Positions 45,142 through 53,373 of a DNA stretch of 64,000 bases are shown piece after piece. The stretch is from Azoarcus_F sp036734105. GTDB taxonomy: Bacteria; Pseudomonadota; Gammaproteobacteria; Burkholderiales; Rhodocyclaceae. The notes under the pieces are model-generated. The model was not told where the DNA came from and made no database searches. It saw only the letters and a list, made by a program, of their open reading frames with translations. Numbering within the stretch: the first letter of the stretch is position 1; each line of letters starts with the position of its first letter. The position numbers and the translations under genes are program-made. The stretch is taken from contig DAIMZH010000002.1 of NCBI GenBank assembly GCA_036734105.1, positions 81,234-145,233 on the forward strand. Reading direction: 5' to 3'.

Positions 45142-45939
45142 TTATTTGCGGCTGCTTTTTTCCAGCATGCGGTTGACCGCCTGCAGGTGCTCTGGCTCGT
45201 TGTGGCACATGCCTTGAAAGCTGGCGCAGAGATCGAGAAAGTCTTTCAGCTCCATGCGCTGGGCCATCTTCATGAGCCGCTTGGTGAGCCTTAGCGCCTT
45301 GGGTGGTTGGGCGGCGAAGCGGCTGGCGAGTTGGGTGGCGCGCGGCATGAGATGGTCGGGTTCGACCACTTCCAGCACGATGCCAAGCTGCTGGGCTTCG
45401 GCGGCGTCGACGATGCGACCGGACAGGGTGAGCTCGAAGGCTTGCTGATAGCCGATCAGGCGTTGCATGAACCATGCGCCACCGTCGCCGGGGATAATGC
45501 CGAGGTTGAGGAAGGTTTCGCCAAACTTTGCCCGGGTTGAGGCGATGCGGATGTCGGCCATGTTGGCCAGGTCAAAGCCGGCGCCAATGGCCGGGCCGTT
45601 GACGGCGGCGATGATGGGCACTTCGACCGCTTGCAGGGCCAGCGGAATGCGCTGTATGCCGCGTCGGTAGCGGGTGGCCACTTCGGCCACGTCACCGGCA
45701 AAGTCGCCACCCCGGGTGGCCATGTCCTTGATGTTGCCACCGGCCGAGAAAGCCGAGCCGGTGCCGGTGATGAGCAGCACCGACACGTCGTCGCAGTTGT
45801 TGGCCCAGTTGGCAACATTGACGATGTCGTCTATCAGGGTGGTGCCGGTGAGCGCGTTGCGCACGTCGTCACGTTCAAAGCTGAGGGTGGCGATGCGGTT
45901 TTCGAGGCTCAAGCGGGCGTCGGTGGTGTTGGGCAGGTT
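45142..45939 (-). CDS. Enoyl-CoA hydratase/isomerase
   Basis: 265 residues from ATG 45939 (GGAG about 11 bp upstream); a TTG start at 45972 overlapping the previous stop is the alternative. Crotonase fold: LLITGTGSAFSAGGNIKDMA (oxyanion hole), PIIAAVNGPAIGAGFDLANM and FLNLGIIPGDGGAWFMQRLI. One of the usual catalytic Glu positions is replaced by Gly/Asp in the PGDGG stretch, so it may be an isomerase or hydratase of a special acyl-CoA. Third gene of a fatty/acyl-CoA operon. Confidence 0.85.
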   Translation of the reverse strand, partial: NLPNTTDARLSLENRIATLSFERDDVRNALTGTTLIDDIVNVANWANNCDDVSVLLITGTGSAFSAGGNIKDMATRGGDFAGDVAEVATRYRRGIQRIPLALQAVEVPIIAAVNGPAIGAGFDLANMADIRIASTRAKFGETFLNLGIIPGDGGAWFMQRLIGYQQAFELTLSGRIVDAAEAQQLGIVLEVVEPDHLMPRATQLASRFAAQPPKALRLTKRLMKMAQRMELKDFLDLCASFQGMCHNEPEHLQAVNRMLEKSSRK

Positions 45940-45968
45940 CATGGCGAGACTGGCTCCAGTTTGATGGC

Positions 45969-48143
45969 TCAAAAATTGACGACGCTGCTATTGACGATGA
46001 TGCGGGCATCAACTACCGCGTAACCGTCAGGATAGGCGATGACCGGATTGAGGTCGAGTTCCGATATCTCGGGGTAGGCAGACACGATGCCGGAGACCGT
46101 CATCAGTAGCTCGACCAGCGCGTTTTTGTCGACCGGCGCTTCGCCACGGGCGCCAGCCAGCACCTTGCGGCCCTTGATCTGATCGACCATGGACGTGGCA
46201 TCGGCACGCGTGACGGGGATGGCGCGGAAGGCGACATCTTCGAGGATTTCGACAAAGATGCCGCCCAGGCCAAACATCAGCACTGGCCCGAAGATCGGGT
46301 CGCGCACCACGCCGATGATGACCTCGGTGCCGGGCTTGGCCATGGGTGTGACCAGCACGCCGCGAATGTCGGCGTTGGGGTTGTAGGCGCGGCAGCTTGT
46401 CATGATCTGGTCAAAGGCCTGGCGCAGGTTTTGCTCGCCAGTCAGCCTGAGCTTGACGCCACCGGCCTCGGATTTGTGCAGAATGTCCTTTGACACTACC
46501 TTCATGACCAGAGCTTGCGACCCGAACTCGGCAGCCACTGTCGATAGTTCGTCAGCAGTGCGCACCACCCGCTCTTCGGCAACGCTGACGCCGTGTGCGC
46601 GCAGCAAGGCCTTGGCCTCGGGTTCGTAGGGGTTGCGGCCTTGGTTGCAGGCCTGCACAAACATGTGCTGCATGGCTTCGGTGGCTGCAAGTGGCGGTGG
46701 CGGGCTTTGTTCGGCGCGATTGGCCAGATACAATCCGCGCTCGGCCAGTGCAGCCAGCACCTTGACCGCATGTTCGATGGACGCGTGCACCGGCAGGCCG
46801 GATTCATGCAGGCGGCGCAGCGCCGGTGGTTTGACTGGCTCGTAGAGGCTGTAGATGACCAGTGGTTTTTCAATGCGGCGTGACAGCTCTATCATCGCCT
46901 CGGCACCCCGCATTTCGCCACCCAGCAGGTCTTCGGCAAAGCGCATGGCGTAGCCGCCAAACATGCCGACCAGAAACACCGCGTCAACGTTGGGATCGTC
47001 CGCAACAATCGCCATGCAGTCTGCCAACAAGGCAGGGTTGGCGTCAGTGCTGCCGGCGACGTCAACCGGATTGATCACCGATGCCTGCGGAAAAAGCACG
47101 GCGCGCAAATGTTGTTGGGTTTCCGGCGTCAGCTCGGGAATCTCAAGGCCGGCTTCGGCGAGGCGGTCCGAGGCAATGGTGGCCTGACCACCGCCGTCGG
47201 AGATGATGGCTACCCGTTTGCCGCGTGAATACTGCAACAGCCCCAGCCCTTCGGCCACCGGCAACACCTCGTCGGATTGCTGCACCACGCTGACACCAAC
47301 CTGGCGCAGCAAGTCTACCGTCATCTGATAACTACCGGCCAGCGCGCCGGTGTGCGAGCTGGCGGCCTTCTTGCCCTGTTCGGTGGAGCCGGATTTGTAC
47401 ACCACCACCGGCTTGTTGGCGGTGACCTCACGCGCCACCTTCAGAAAGCGCTGACCATCGCGAAAGCCCTCGACATACAAGGTGGCAACCCGGGTGTGAG
47501 GCTCTTCGCCGAGATAGCGCAGATAGTCGTTGAAGCCGATGTCGGTCTGGTTGCCCGGGCCTGCATAGGTTGAAAACCCGATGTGACCATTGTGTTCGGC
47601 TTCCAGCACCAGCGACAGCAACATGTTGCCGGACTGTGAGATGAAGCCGATATTTCCGGCCTTGACGTTGTTCAAAGCCAGCAAATTGACCTTTTGGTGA
47701 AGATTGAACATGCCAGAGGTATTGGGACCGATGATGCGGACATTGGCAGCATGAGCTGCGTCCAGCAGTTGCTGCTCAAGCTTGATGCCCTCACCGCCAA
47801 TTTCCTTGAAACCACTGGCCAGCACCACCGCGCCCTTGATGCCTTTTTTGCCGCAGGCTTCGATGAGCCCTGGCACACTGCTGGCCGGGGTGCAGATCAG
47901 CGCAAGGTCCACGCCATAGGGCAGGTCTTCGATGGACTTGCAGGCACGCACGCCGAGAATGTAATCAGCCTTGGGGTTGATCGGGTAAATTTTGCCTTGG
48001 TAGCCGTCCTTGATGAGACCAACCATAGCCTTGTAACCGCGCTTGGTCGGGTCGCTGGAGGCGCCGACAATGGCGATCGAGGTGGGCGCCAGGATGTCGT
48101 GGAGTGGGCTTTTGCGTTCGAGGTGGCGTGGGGCGGGGACCAT
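45969..48143 (-). CDS. NDP-forming acyl-CoA synthetase (acetyl-CoA synthetase, ADP-forming family)
   Basis: 724 residues, fused alpha and beta parts. CoA-binding start LAPTSIAIVGASSDPTKRGY, CoA-ligase-like middle with IGFISQSGNMLLSLVLEAEH and SSHTGALAGSYQMTVDLLRQ (the phospho-His in SSHTGA), and C-terminal ATP-grasp EAKALLRAHGVSVAEERVVR ... VMKVVSKDILHKSEAGGVKL, FVEILEDVAFRAIPVTRADA, LDLNPVIAYPDGYAVVDAR. Makes acyl-CoA from acid and CoA with ATP, or the reverse. Only 1 bp separates it from the enoyl-CoA hydratase gene before it. Confidence 0.9.
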   Translation of the reverse strand: MVPAPRHLERKSPLHDILAPTSIAIVGASSDPTKRGYKAMVGLIKDGYQGKIYPINPKADYILGVRACKSIEDLPYGVDLALICTPASSVPGLIEACGKKGIKGAVVLASGFKEIGGEGIKLEQQLLDAAHAANVRIIGPNTSGMFNLHQKVNLLALNNVKAGNIGFISQSGNMLLSLVLEAEHNGHIGFSTYAGPGNQTDIGFNDYLRYLGEEPHTRVATLYVEGFRDGQRFLKVAREVTANKPVVVYKSGSTEQGKKAASSHTGALAGSYQMTVDLLRQVGVSVVQQSDEVLPVAEGLGLLQYSRGKRVAIISDGGGQATIASDRLAEAGLEIPELTPETQQHLRAVLFPQASVINPVDVAGSTDANPALLADCMAIVADDPNVDAVFLVGMFGGYAMRFAEDLLGGEMRGAEAMIELSRRIEKPLVIYSLYEPVKPPALRRLHESGLPVHASIEHAVKVLAALAERGLYLANRAEQSPPPPLAATEAMQHMFVQACNQGRNPYEPEAKALLRAHGVSVAEERVVRTADELSTVAAEFGSQALVMKVVSKDILHKSEAGGVKLRLTGEQNLRQAFDQIMTSCRAYNPNADIRGVLVTPMAKPGTEVIIGVVRDPIFGPVLMFGLGGIFVEILEDVAFRAIPVTRADATSMVDQIKGRKVLAGARGEAPVDKNALVELLMTVSGIVSAYPEISELDLNPVIAYPDGYAVVDARIIVNSSVVNF

Positions 48144-48144
48144 G

Positions 48145-48933
48145 TCATTCTCCCTTGAAGATCGGGCTGCGTTTCTCGGCGAAGGCGTCTATGCCCTCCT
48201 GCCAGTCGCGGGTGGTGCCGACAAAAGTCATGCCTTCGAGCTCGGCAGTCAGGCAGGCATCGAGGGTGCGTTCAGCCGACAGGTTGAGCTGCTTCTTGGC
48301 CAGTTCCATCGAAAATGGTGCCTTGCTGGCGATTCTGGCGGCAAAGGCGCGTGCGGCATCCATGAAGCCTTCGTCCGGCAGTGCGCGGTTTGCCAGCCCG
48401 ATGCGCTCGGCTTCGCGGCCATTGATACGCTCACCGAGAAACACCAGCTCGCGTGCTTTGGCCAGGCCAACCAGTCGCGGCAGCAGCCAGGTGACGCCAC
48501 CGCCCAGAAAGTTGCCTATGCTGATCTCCGGCAGGCCAATCTGGGCGCTTTCGGCCATCACGATAAAGTCGGATGCGATGGCCATTTCGGCGCCGGCGCC
48601 CAGCGCAAAACCATTGACTGCCGCCACCACCGGTTTGCGCAGATGGAGCAGGCGTTTGCAGGCGATCTGTTCGCCTTCGAGATATTGACGGCGCTCGAAA
48701 GCACTGCGAGTACCCGCCTTGTGCGCCTTGAGGTCGGCGCCGACACAGAAGGCGCGACCTTCGCCGGTGATTAGCACTACGCGTACATCGCGGTCGGCTT
48801 CTGCCATGCTGAGCGCGTCGTCGAACTCCCGATAGAGCTGTTCGGTGACTGCGTTAAGCCGTTGCGGTCGGTTGAAGCGGATTTCGGCAATACCGTCGTT
48901 CACTTGATAGATAAGGGCTTCGTATTGGCTCAT
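48145..48933 (-). CDS. Enoyl-CoA hydratase
   Basis: 262 residues from ATG 48933 (MSQYEALIYQVNDGIAEIRF). Crotonase motifs: LITGEGRAFCVGADLKAHKA, PVVAAVNGFALGAGAEMAIA, IGLPEISIGNFLGGGVTWLL. Opens the operon with the acyl-CoA synthetase and the second hydratase; together they suggest breakdown of an unusual carboxylic acid, substrate unknown. Confidence 0.88.
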   Translation of the reverse strand: MSQYEALIYQVNDGIAEIRFNRPQRLNAVTEQLYREFDDALSMAEADRDVRVVLITGEGRAFCVGADLKAHKAGTRSAFERRQYLEGEQIACKRLLHLRKPVVAAVNGFALGAGAEMAIASDFIVMAESAQIGLPEISIGNFLGGGVTWLLPRLVGLAKARELVFLGERINGREAERIGLANRALPDEGFMDAARAFAARIASKAPFSMELAKKQLNLSAERTLDACLTAELEGMTFVGTTRDWQEGIDAFAEKRSPIFKGE

Positions 48934-49289
48934 GGCGGAGTGTGCTGTGCTGTGGAGGGAGAGCAGTGGGGTGTTCGCGCAGACAGACGATGTGTTGCAG
49001 TGACGCAGGCCGGATTGGATGAGGCATCGGCTGGAGTGAGCACGCGAAATTGATCCGGCACCTGGGCGGTCGGATCGACGCATCGGGCGGAAAGGCTATG
49101 AGAGCCGAGCGTGGCGAACATACGACCATCCTGACCCTAAAGAGCACGATTTGCAACGTCAGCAGTTCCAAGCCTTTTTGCACAAAAGTGCTTTTGTGGC
49201 GAAAAAACAAACGCAAATGATCTGCATCATGGAATGTGACAGGTGGGCCGCGGCATGATCAGGCTCCCCTTGGTGCGCGAGGTTCAACC
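48934..49289. promoter_or_regulatory. Intergenic control region with perfect palindrome
   Basis: 356 bp between divergent genes. CACAAAAGTGCTTTTGTG at 49182-49199 is a perfect palindrome (7-bp arms, 4-bp centre), a good operator candidate for a dimeric repressor of the acyl-CoA operon or of the rightward gene. No promoter pair is clear enough to place. Nothing else seen. Confidence 0.4.
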
Positions 49290-50036
49290 ATGACTGTCCT
49301 GCCCTCCCCTGAACCGGTTTCAGCAAGCTCGGTGCTACAGGCCTTGCGCTGTGGCTGGGTTGTGTATCGCGCCAGTTTCGCCGTGTCGGTGAGCTATTCC
49401 GCAGTGTTTGCAGTAATCGGGGTGTTGTTGATGCTGGGTGTCACCCGCCTGGGTCTGGCGCCCATGGTGTGGTCGCTGGCGGGGGGGTTTTTGCTGGTGG
49501 GACCGGTGGTGTTGGCAGGATTTTTTGGCGTATCGACCGCCGTATCGCAGGCGCGAAAACCGCGCTGGGGTGATGTGCTTAGAGGGTTTCGGAATGCACC
49601 GGGGGGCTTGGTCGGCTTGTCGGCAGCCTGTGTGTTTTTGTTTGTGATCTGGATGGTCGATGCAACGATTCTGTACAGCTTCATGGTCGGCAACCCGGAG
49701 GCCGACTGGCGCATGCTGATACCCGCCAGCAGCGATCTGTTGCGATTTCAACTGGGTGCCTGGGTGATGGGTTCGGTGTTTGCGCTGATCGTGTTCTGCA
49801 TCAGCGCCTACTCTGTTCCATTGCTGATTGAGCGTCGCGCCAGCTTGGTGCCTGCGGTGACAGCAAGCGTCAAGGCGGTGTTTGTCAACCCTGCAAGCAG
49901 CCTGGTGTGGGCGCTGGTGCTGGGTGTGGCGGTGATATGTGCGATTGTGCTGCCACCGGTGTTGATCGTGGTGTTGCCGGTGCTGGCTTTTGCTGGTGAG
50001 GCTTTGTATCGGGAAGTGTTTCCGGTGAGTGACTGA
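49290..50036 (+). CDS. DUF2189-like integral membrane protein
   Basis: 248 residues from ATG 49290. About six hydrophobic segments (for example VSYSAVFAVIGVLLMLGVTR, GGFLLVGPVVLAGFFGVSTA, AACVFLFVIWMVDATILYSF). RKPRWGDVLRGFRNAPGG and YSVPLLIERRASLVPAVTAS are typical of DUF2189 proteins, often near cytochrome oxidase genes. Role unknown. Confidence 0.72.
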   Translation: MTVLPSPEPVSASSVLQALRCGWVVYRASFAVSVSYSAVFAVIGVLLMLGVTRLGLAPMVWSLAGGFLLVGPVVLAGFFGVSTAVSQARKPRWGDVLRGFRNAPGGLVGLSAACVFLFVIWMVDATILYSFMVGNPEADWRMLIPASSDLLRFQLGAWVMGSVFALIVFCISAYSVPLLIERRASLVPAVTASVKAVFVNPASSLVWALVLGVAVICAIVLPPVLIVVLPVLAFAGEALYREVFPVSD

Positions 50037-50079
50037 ATCGCGCTTTGGGCTTGCGCGATGTGATGAGGTCAGTGCTCAA

Positions 50080-50436
50080 TCAGCGCACAGCGTCGAAGCT
50101 TTCTACAGTGCCAACCCGCAGGCGACGTCCGCGCTCGCGGGAATAACTGAACTGCCCCAGCACCGTGACCTGCCTACCCAGATGCGGGGCAATGCGATCT
50201 TCCGGAATCAGCCCAACACGGTTGAGCTGTTCATCTTCCAGCCAGTAATGCCGAGGGTCGTGAAAACCCTTGACCGTGCCACGGACACGCACGATGCGGC
50301 CATCATAAGCCGCTGGCTGCGCAGCGAGCTCGGCCAGACTCAGCTCCAGCGGCGCATTGCCAGGCTCGCAGGCAGTCAGCGCGAGCAAGAGACAGACCAG
50401 GGCCAGAAGCTTCGGAAAAGTGGGCAAGCGTCGCAT
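50080..50436 (-). CDS. Small lipoprotein with OB-fold-like domain
   Basis: 118 residues. Signal KLLALVCLLLALTAC with lipobox LTAC. The mature part, YDGRIVRVRGTVKGFHDPRH, YWLEDEQLNRVGLIPEDR and GRQVTVLGQFSYSRERGR, looks like an OB-fold of the type found in small periplasmic nucleic-acid-binding-like lipoproteins. Role unknown. Confidence 0.7.
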   Translation of the reverse strand: MRRLPTFPKLLALVCLLLALTACEPGNAPLELSLAELAAQPAAYDGRIVRVRGTVKGFHDPRHYWLEDEQLNRVGLIPEDRIAPHLGRQVTVLGQFSYSRERGRRLRVGTVESFDAVR

Positions 50437-50519
50437 GGTGTAAGGATAGCCTGCCTGTGTGCTTGATGGAGGGCCAGATGTTGGAAGTTACAAACCGAAG
50501 TGGGTAAGACCTTAGACAG

Positions 50520-50553
50520 AAAAAACCCGGCCCGCTGTTTAAAGCGGGCCGGG
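50520..50553 (-). terminator. Rho-independent terminator after PEP-CTERM gene
   Basis: On the minus strand CCCGGCCCGCT-loop-AGCGGGCCGGG followed by TTTTTT, about 45 bp after the stop of the gene at 50597-51262. Confidence 0.93.
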
Positions 50554-50596
50554 CGATGATGCTTTGCTTGTCGCGTGAAAAGCGACAGTGTCAGGA

Positions 50597-51262
50597 TTAG
50601 TCCTGACGACGGCGGCGGGCAAAGCCCAGACCGGCCAGACCGAGGCCGAGCAGTGCCAGCGTGGCGGGCTCGGGTACGGTGGAGGTGCCGTAGTGGTAGG
50701 TGACGGTAATTTCTGCACCTGCGGTTGTGGCGATCTGTGAAATCAGGTTGCCTGCGCCGGTGGCGTTGGAGGTGCCGGTAGCATTAACCGAAATGTCGAA
50801 GGTACCCAAACCAATGAAAGGCGCGAAACCAGCATTCAGGGTCGTCATGCCGCTGTCTGATCCACTGATGGGCGCAAAAACATGGCCGGACGCACCAGCG
50901 AAATCAATCGTGCCGTCGAAAGCGTCCAGATTGATGGCTTGTGCCTGTGCGATGTTGAGCGTGTCACTGATCGGGCCACCAAAGATGATGTCGGCGGCGG
51001 AGTTTCCGGTGACGGTAGCCGGCGCGGCATCAAGACTTTCAACCTGAATGTTGGCAGTAACCGAACCGTTATAGGTGAAAACGATCTGGGTCAGGGTGCC
51101 AAGTGACGGGTCGAACTGGTTAAGAGTGAGGTCTTGCGCCCAGTTAGTGGTCGCAAGAGCCGGCGGGAAACCCGGGGGATAGCTGGTGGTAAAGCTGATG
51201 CTTGCTGCGTTGGCGACGCCAGCGGCCAAGGTCAGGGCCGTGATTAGAGCAAATTTCTTCAT
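50597..51262 (-). CDS. PEP-CTERM sorted exported protein (choice-of-anchor E type)
   Basis: 221 residues: signal peptide MKKFALITALTLAAGVANA, a beta-rich body with WAQDLTLNQFDPSLGTLTQI (typical of the choice-of-anchor E region), and the C-terminal sorting signal VPEPATLALLGLGLAGLGFA followed by RRRR. Such proteins are cleaved by exosortase and appear in species that make exopolysaccharide. A sigma-54-like promoter lies upstream and a strong terminator downstream, so it is a single-gene unit. Confidence 0.93.
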   Translation of the reverse strand: MKKFALITALTLAAGVANAASISFTTSYPPGFPPALATTNWAQDLTLNQFDPSLGTLTQIVFTYNGSVTANIQVESLDAAPATVTGNSAADIIFGGPISDTLNIAQAQAINLDAFDGTIDFAGASGHVFAPISGSDSGMTTLNAGFAPFIGLGTFDISVNATGTSNATGAGNLISQIATTAGAEITVTYHYGTSTVPEPATLALLGLGLAGLGFARRRRQD

Positions 51263-51608
51263 GTGACACCTCGTTGATAGTCAATTTTCTGGATTGCGGT
51301 CCCGGCCCGAATCTGAGCATCGCAGTACCTCATGTCTGTCTAAAGCATTTTATGTGCCAGACAATTTAAAGCCTTTTAAAACAACGGGTTGCAGTTCACA
51401 CCTAAGCTTATAGTTATGCCTGTGTAAAATTTTCCGACAGTGTTCTAGTCACCATTTGAATATTATTCTTTTGTGATATATCCGGATTAAGCGTTAGTTC
51501 TTGATCAATGTCCTTGTACCTCAAGGCTGATGCTTCATACGATGAACATTGCTTGGTGTTTCAATTGGCGTCGTCGGACGCGTATAAGCTTATTCAGTCG
51601 AGTCCAGC
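51263..51608. other. Intergenic region upstream of PEP-CTERM gene
   Basis: 346 bp between divergent genes, A+T-rich from 51350 to 51560. It holds the sigma-54-like site (next entry). No further gene, repeat or hairpin that I can support. Confidence 0.5.
51345..51359 (-). promoter_or_regulatory. Sigma-54 promoter of the PEP-CTERM gene
   Basis: Minus strand TGGCACATAAAATGC: the invariant GG and GC are exactly 10 bp apart, and the -24 box TGGCAC is perfect. It lies about 85 bp before the start codon. PEP-CTERM genes of this group are known to be under PrsK/PrsR-type sigma-54 control. Confidence 0.7.
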
Positions 51609-51992
51609 ATGATCAAATGCCCAAAATGCGCTGCCACGCAGTGTCGCCCGACACACTGGCGAGATGATGATGAGCGCCGCACACATCGGGGTTTGCAGGT
51701 GTTTCGCTGTCATGCCTGTCTGCAGCGTTTTTTTCATCGCGGTGACAGTCTGCTGGACAAGGCGCGCGATAATCCCGTGGTAGCGACGGTTGGTGGCAGC
51801 ACTTTGCTGGTGGTGGTGCTGGTGACGGTGATCATCGTGATGTGGAGTGGCCGCGAGCAGGAAGGCCCGGACCGCTGGCGATCACCCGATGACCCACGTG
51901 CCACGGTGCCAGCCGCCAGCGCCGAAAGCCATGCGATGCCGCGAGGCCGACCTTTTGGAACACCGGATTCGACGTCACGAGCAGACGATTGA
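51609..51992 (+). CDS. Zinc-ribbon membrane protein, hypothetical
   Basis: 127 residues. CPKC at 4-7 and CHAC near residue 34 form a zinc ribbon, followed by a membrane segment (VGGSTLLVVVLVTVIIVMW, about 61-80) and a Pro/Arg-rich tail that overlaps nothing known. Similar small zinc-ribbon membrane proteins are common; function unknown. Confidence 0.6.
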   Translation: MIKCPKCAATQCRPTHWRDDDERRTHRGLQVFRCHACLQRFFHRGDSLLDKARDNPVVATVGGSTLLVVVLVTVIIVMWSGREQEGPDRWRSPDDPRATVPAASAESHAMPRGRPFGTPDSTSRADD

Positions 51993-52044
51993 GCGCGAAG
52001 ACGGTAGCATTCCCCATTCAGGGAATGTTCACAGTGGAGCCCGC

Positions 52045-53268
52045 ATGATCAAGCACGACCTGCCTGCCTTTGCCTTACTCATTGATGCCGATAACGTTCG
52101 ACAGGACAGCATCGGGCCGATTATCGAAGAGATCACCCGCCACGCCCGTTTGACCGTGCGCCGAATCTATGGCGACTTTACCTCGCCGAATCTGGCCAGT
52201 TGGAAGGTCAAGCTGGCCGAACACGCGATTCACCCGGTGCAGCAGTATCGCAACACAATCGGCAAAAACGCCAGTGACAGCGCGTTGATCATCGACGCCA
52301 TGGATCTGCTCCACTCCCGCAGGTTCGAGGGCTTTTGCCTGGTGAGCAGCGACAGCGACTTTACCCGGCTGGCCACGCGGGTGCGCGAAGATGGGTTGGT
52401 TGTGTTTGGTTTTGGCGAAAAAAAGGCGCCAAAGGCCTTCGTCAATGCCTGCGATCGCTATATCTATGTCGAAAACCTGCTGCCCGGCAGAATGGTTGAG
52501 GTGCCAGCAAAAGCCAAACCCAGGTCGTCCTCGCGGGGCAAAGCCTCGGCTACGCCCAAACCTGCTGCCATTGCGCAGGCATCGGGCGCTGATTTGGAAA
52601 CTGCCCGAGACGCCGTTGTGGTGAGCGACACCCCCAACGAGCCGATCAGCCATGATGGCGCGACCACTGCGTTTGAACTGCCAGATAGCGCTGACACCTT
52701 GCTGATGCGCGCTTACAACAATGTGGCAGACGATTCGGGCTGGGCATTGCTGGCGCATTTGTCGTCTTACATCAACGCCAATCATCCCGACTTTGACCCA
52801 CGCAGTTATGGCTGCACCAAGTTCATCGACCTTTTGCAAAAATCGGGGGTTTTCGAGTTGGTGCAGCGTTCTTACAAGAATGGTCAGAGCTATTTTTGTC
52901 GCCCCAGCGCTGACTCGCAACCCAGGGTTGTTGAGGCGCCCATTTCCACATCTAACAGCGCACCTATCGCCAAGCCTGCAAACACGTCCAGCCCAGCGCC
53001 GACACCCGCGCAGAAACCACAGGCTGCCAAAACAAAGCAAACAGACAACCCCGATTTTGAAGCTGGGCTGCTGCAAGCCTTGCAGTCAGCCACCACATCC
53101 AATGAATGGGCTTCGGTGAGCGCCATCGGCCAGAAACTCAAGGCGCTTGGCTTGCAGGTGCGAGGATCGGGTCATTCCAGCCTGACCAGCGCGCTCAATG
53201 CCACCGGCAAGGTTGAAATGAAGGGTAGCGGTGCGGCGCGTTATTTCAGGTTAAGCCACAAAAACTGA
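52045..53268 (+). CDS. NYN-domain protein with OST-HTH/LOTUS domains (LabA-like)
   Basis: 407 residues from ATG 52045 (GTGGAG upstream). NYN/PIN-like RNase core: LLIDADNVRQDSI (D14, D16), KNASDSALIIDAMDLLHSRR and FCLVSSDSDFTRLATRVRED. Residues about 214-275 (MRAYNNVADDSGWALLAHLS ... YGCTKFIDLLQKSGVFELVQ) and the C-terminal 65 form two LOTUS-like domains, which bind RNA. A Pro/Ala/Lys linker lies between. Likely an RNA-cleaving or RNA-binding enzyme. Confidence 0.88.
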   Translation: MIKHDLPAFALLIDADNVRQDSIGPIIEEITRHARLTVRRIYGDFTSPNLASWKVKLAEHAIHPVQQYRNTIGKNASDSALIIDAMDLLHSRRFEGFCLVSSDSDFTRLATRVREDGLVVFGFGEKKAPKAFVNACDRYIYVENLLPGRMVEVPAKAKPRSSSRGKASATPKPAAIAQASGADLETARDAVVVSDTPNEPISHDGATTAFELPDSADTLLMRAYNNVADDSGWALLAHLSSYINANHPDFDPRSYGCTKFIDLLQKSGVFELVQRSYKNGQSYFCRPSADSQPRVVEAPISTSNSAPIAKPANTSSPAPTPAQKPQAAKTKQTDNPDFEAGLLQALQSATTSNEWASVSAIGQKLKALGLQVRGSGHSSLTSALNATGKVEMKGSGAARYFRLSHKN

Positions 53269-53373
53269 GCTGCGCGGCGTGTCACACCAAAAACAGGTTT
53301 TGGGATGCGCTGCGCAACTGGTTAGAATCACGGCATTACAAAGACTTTGCCGGTTTTCCCGGCTCATCATGCC

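Noticed and set aside
52075..53076. Minus-strand frame of 333 codons over the NYN/LOTUS gene
   Set aside because: Antisense shadow; the plus strand has clear NYN motifs.
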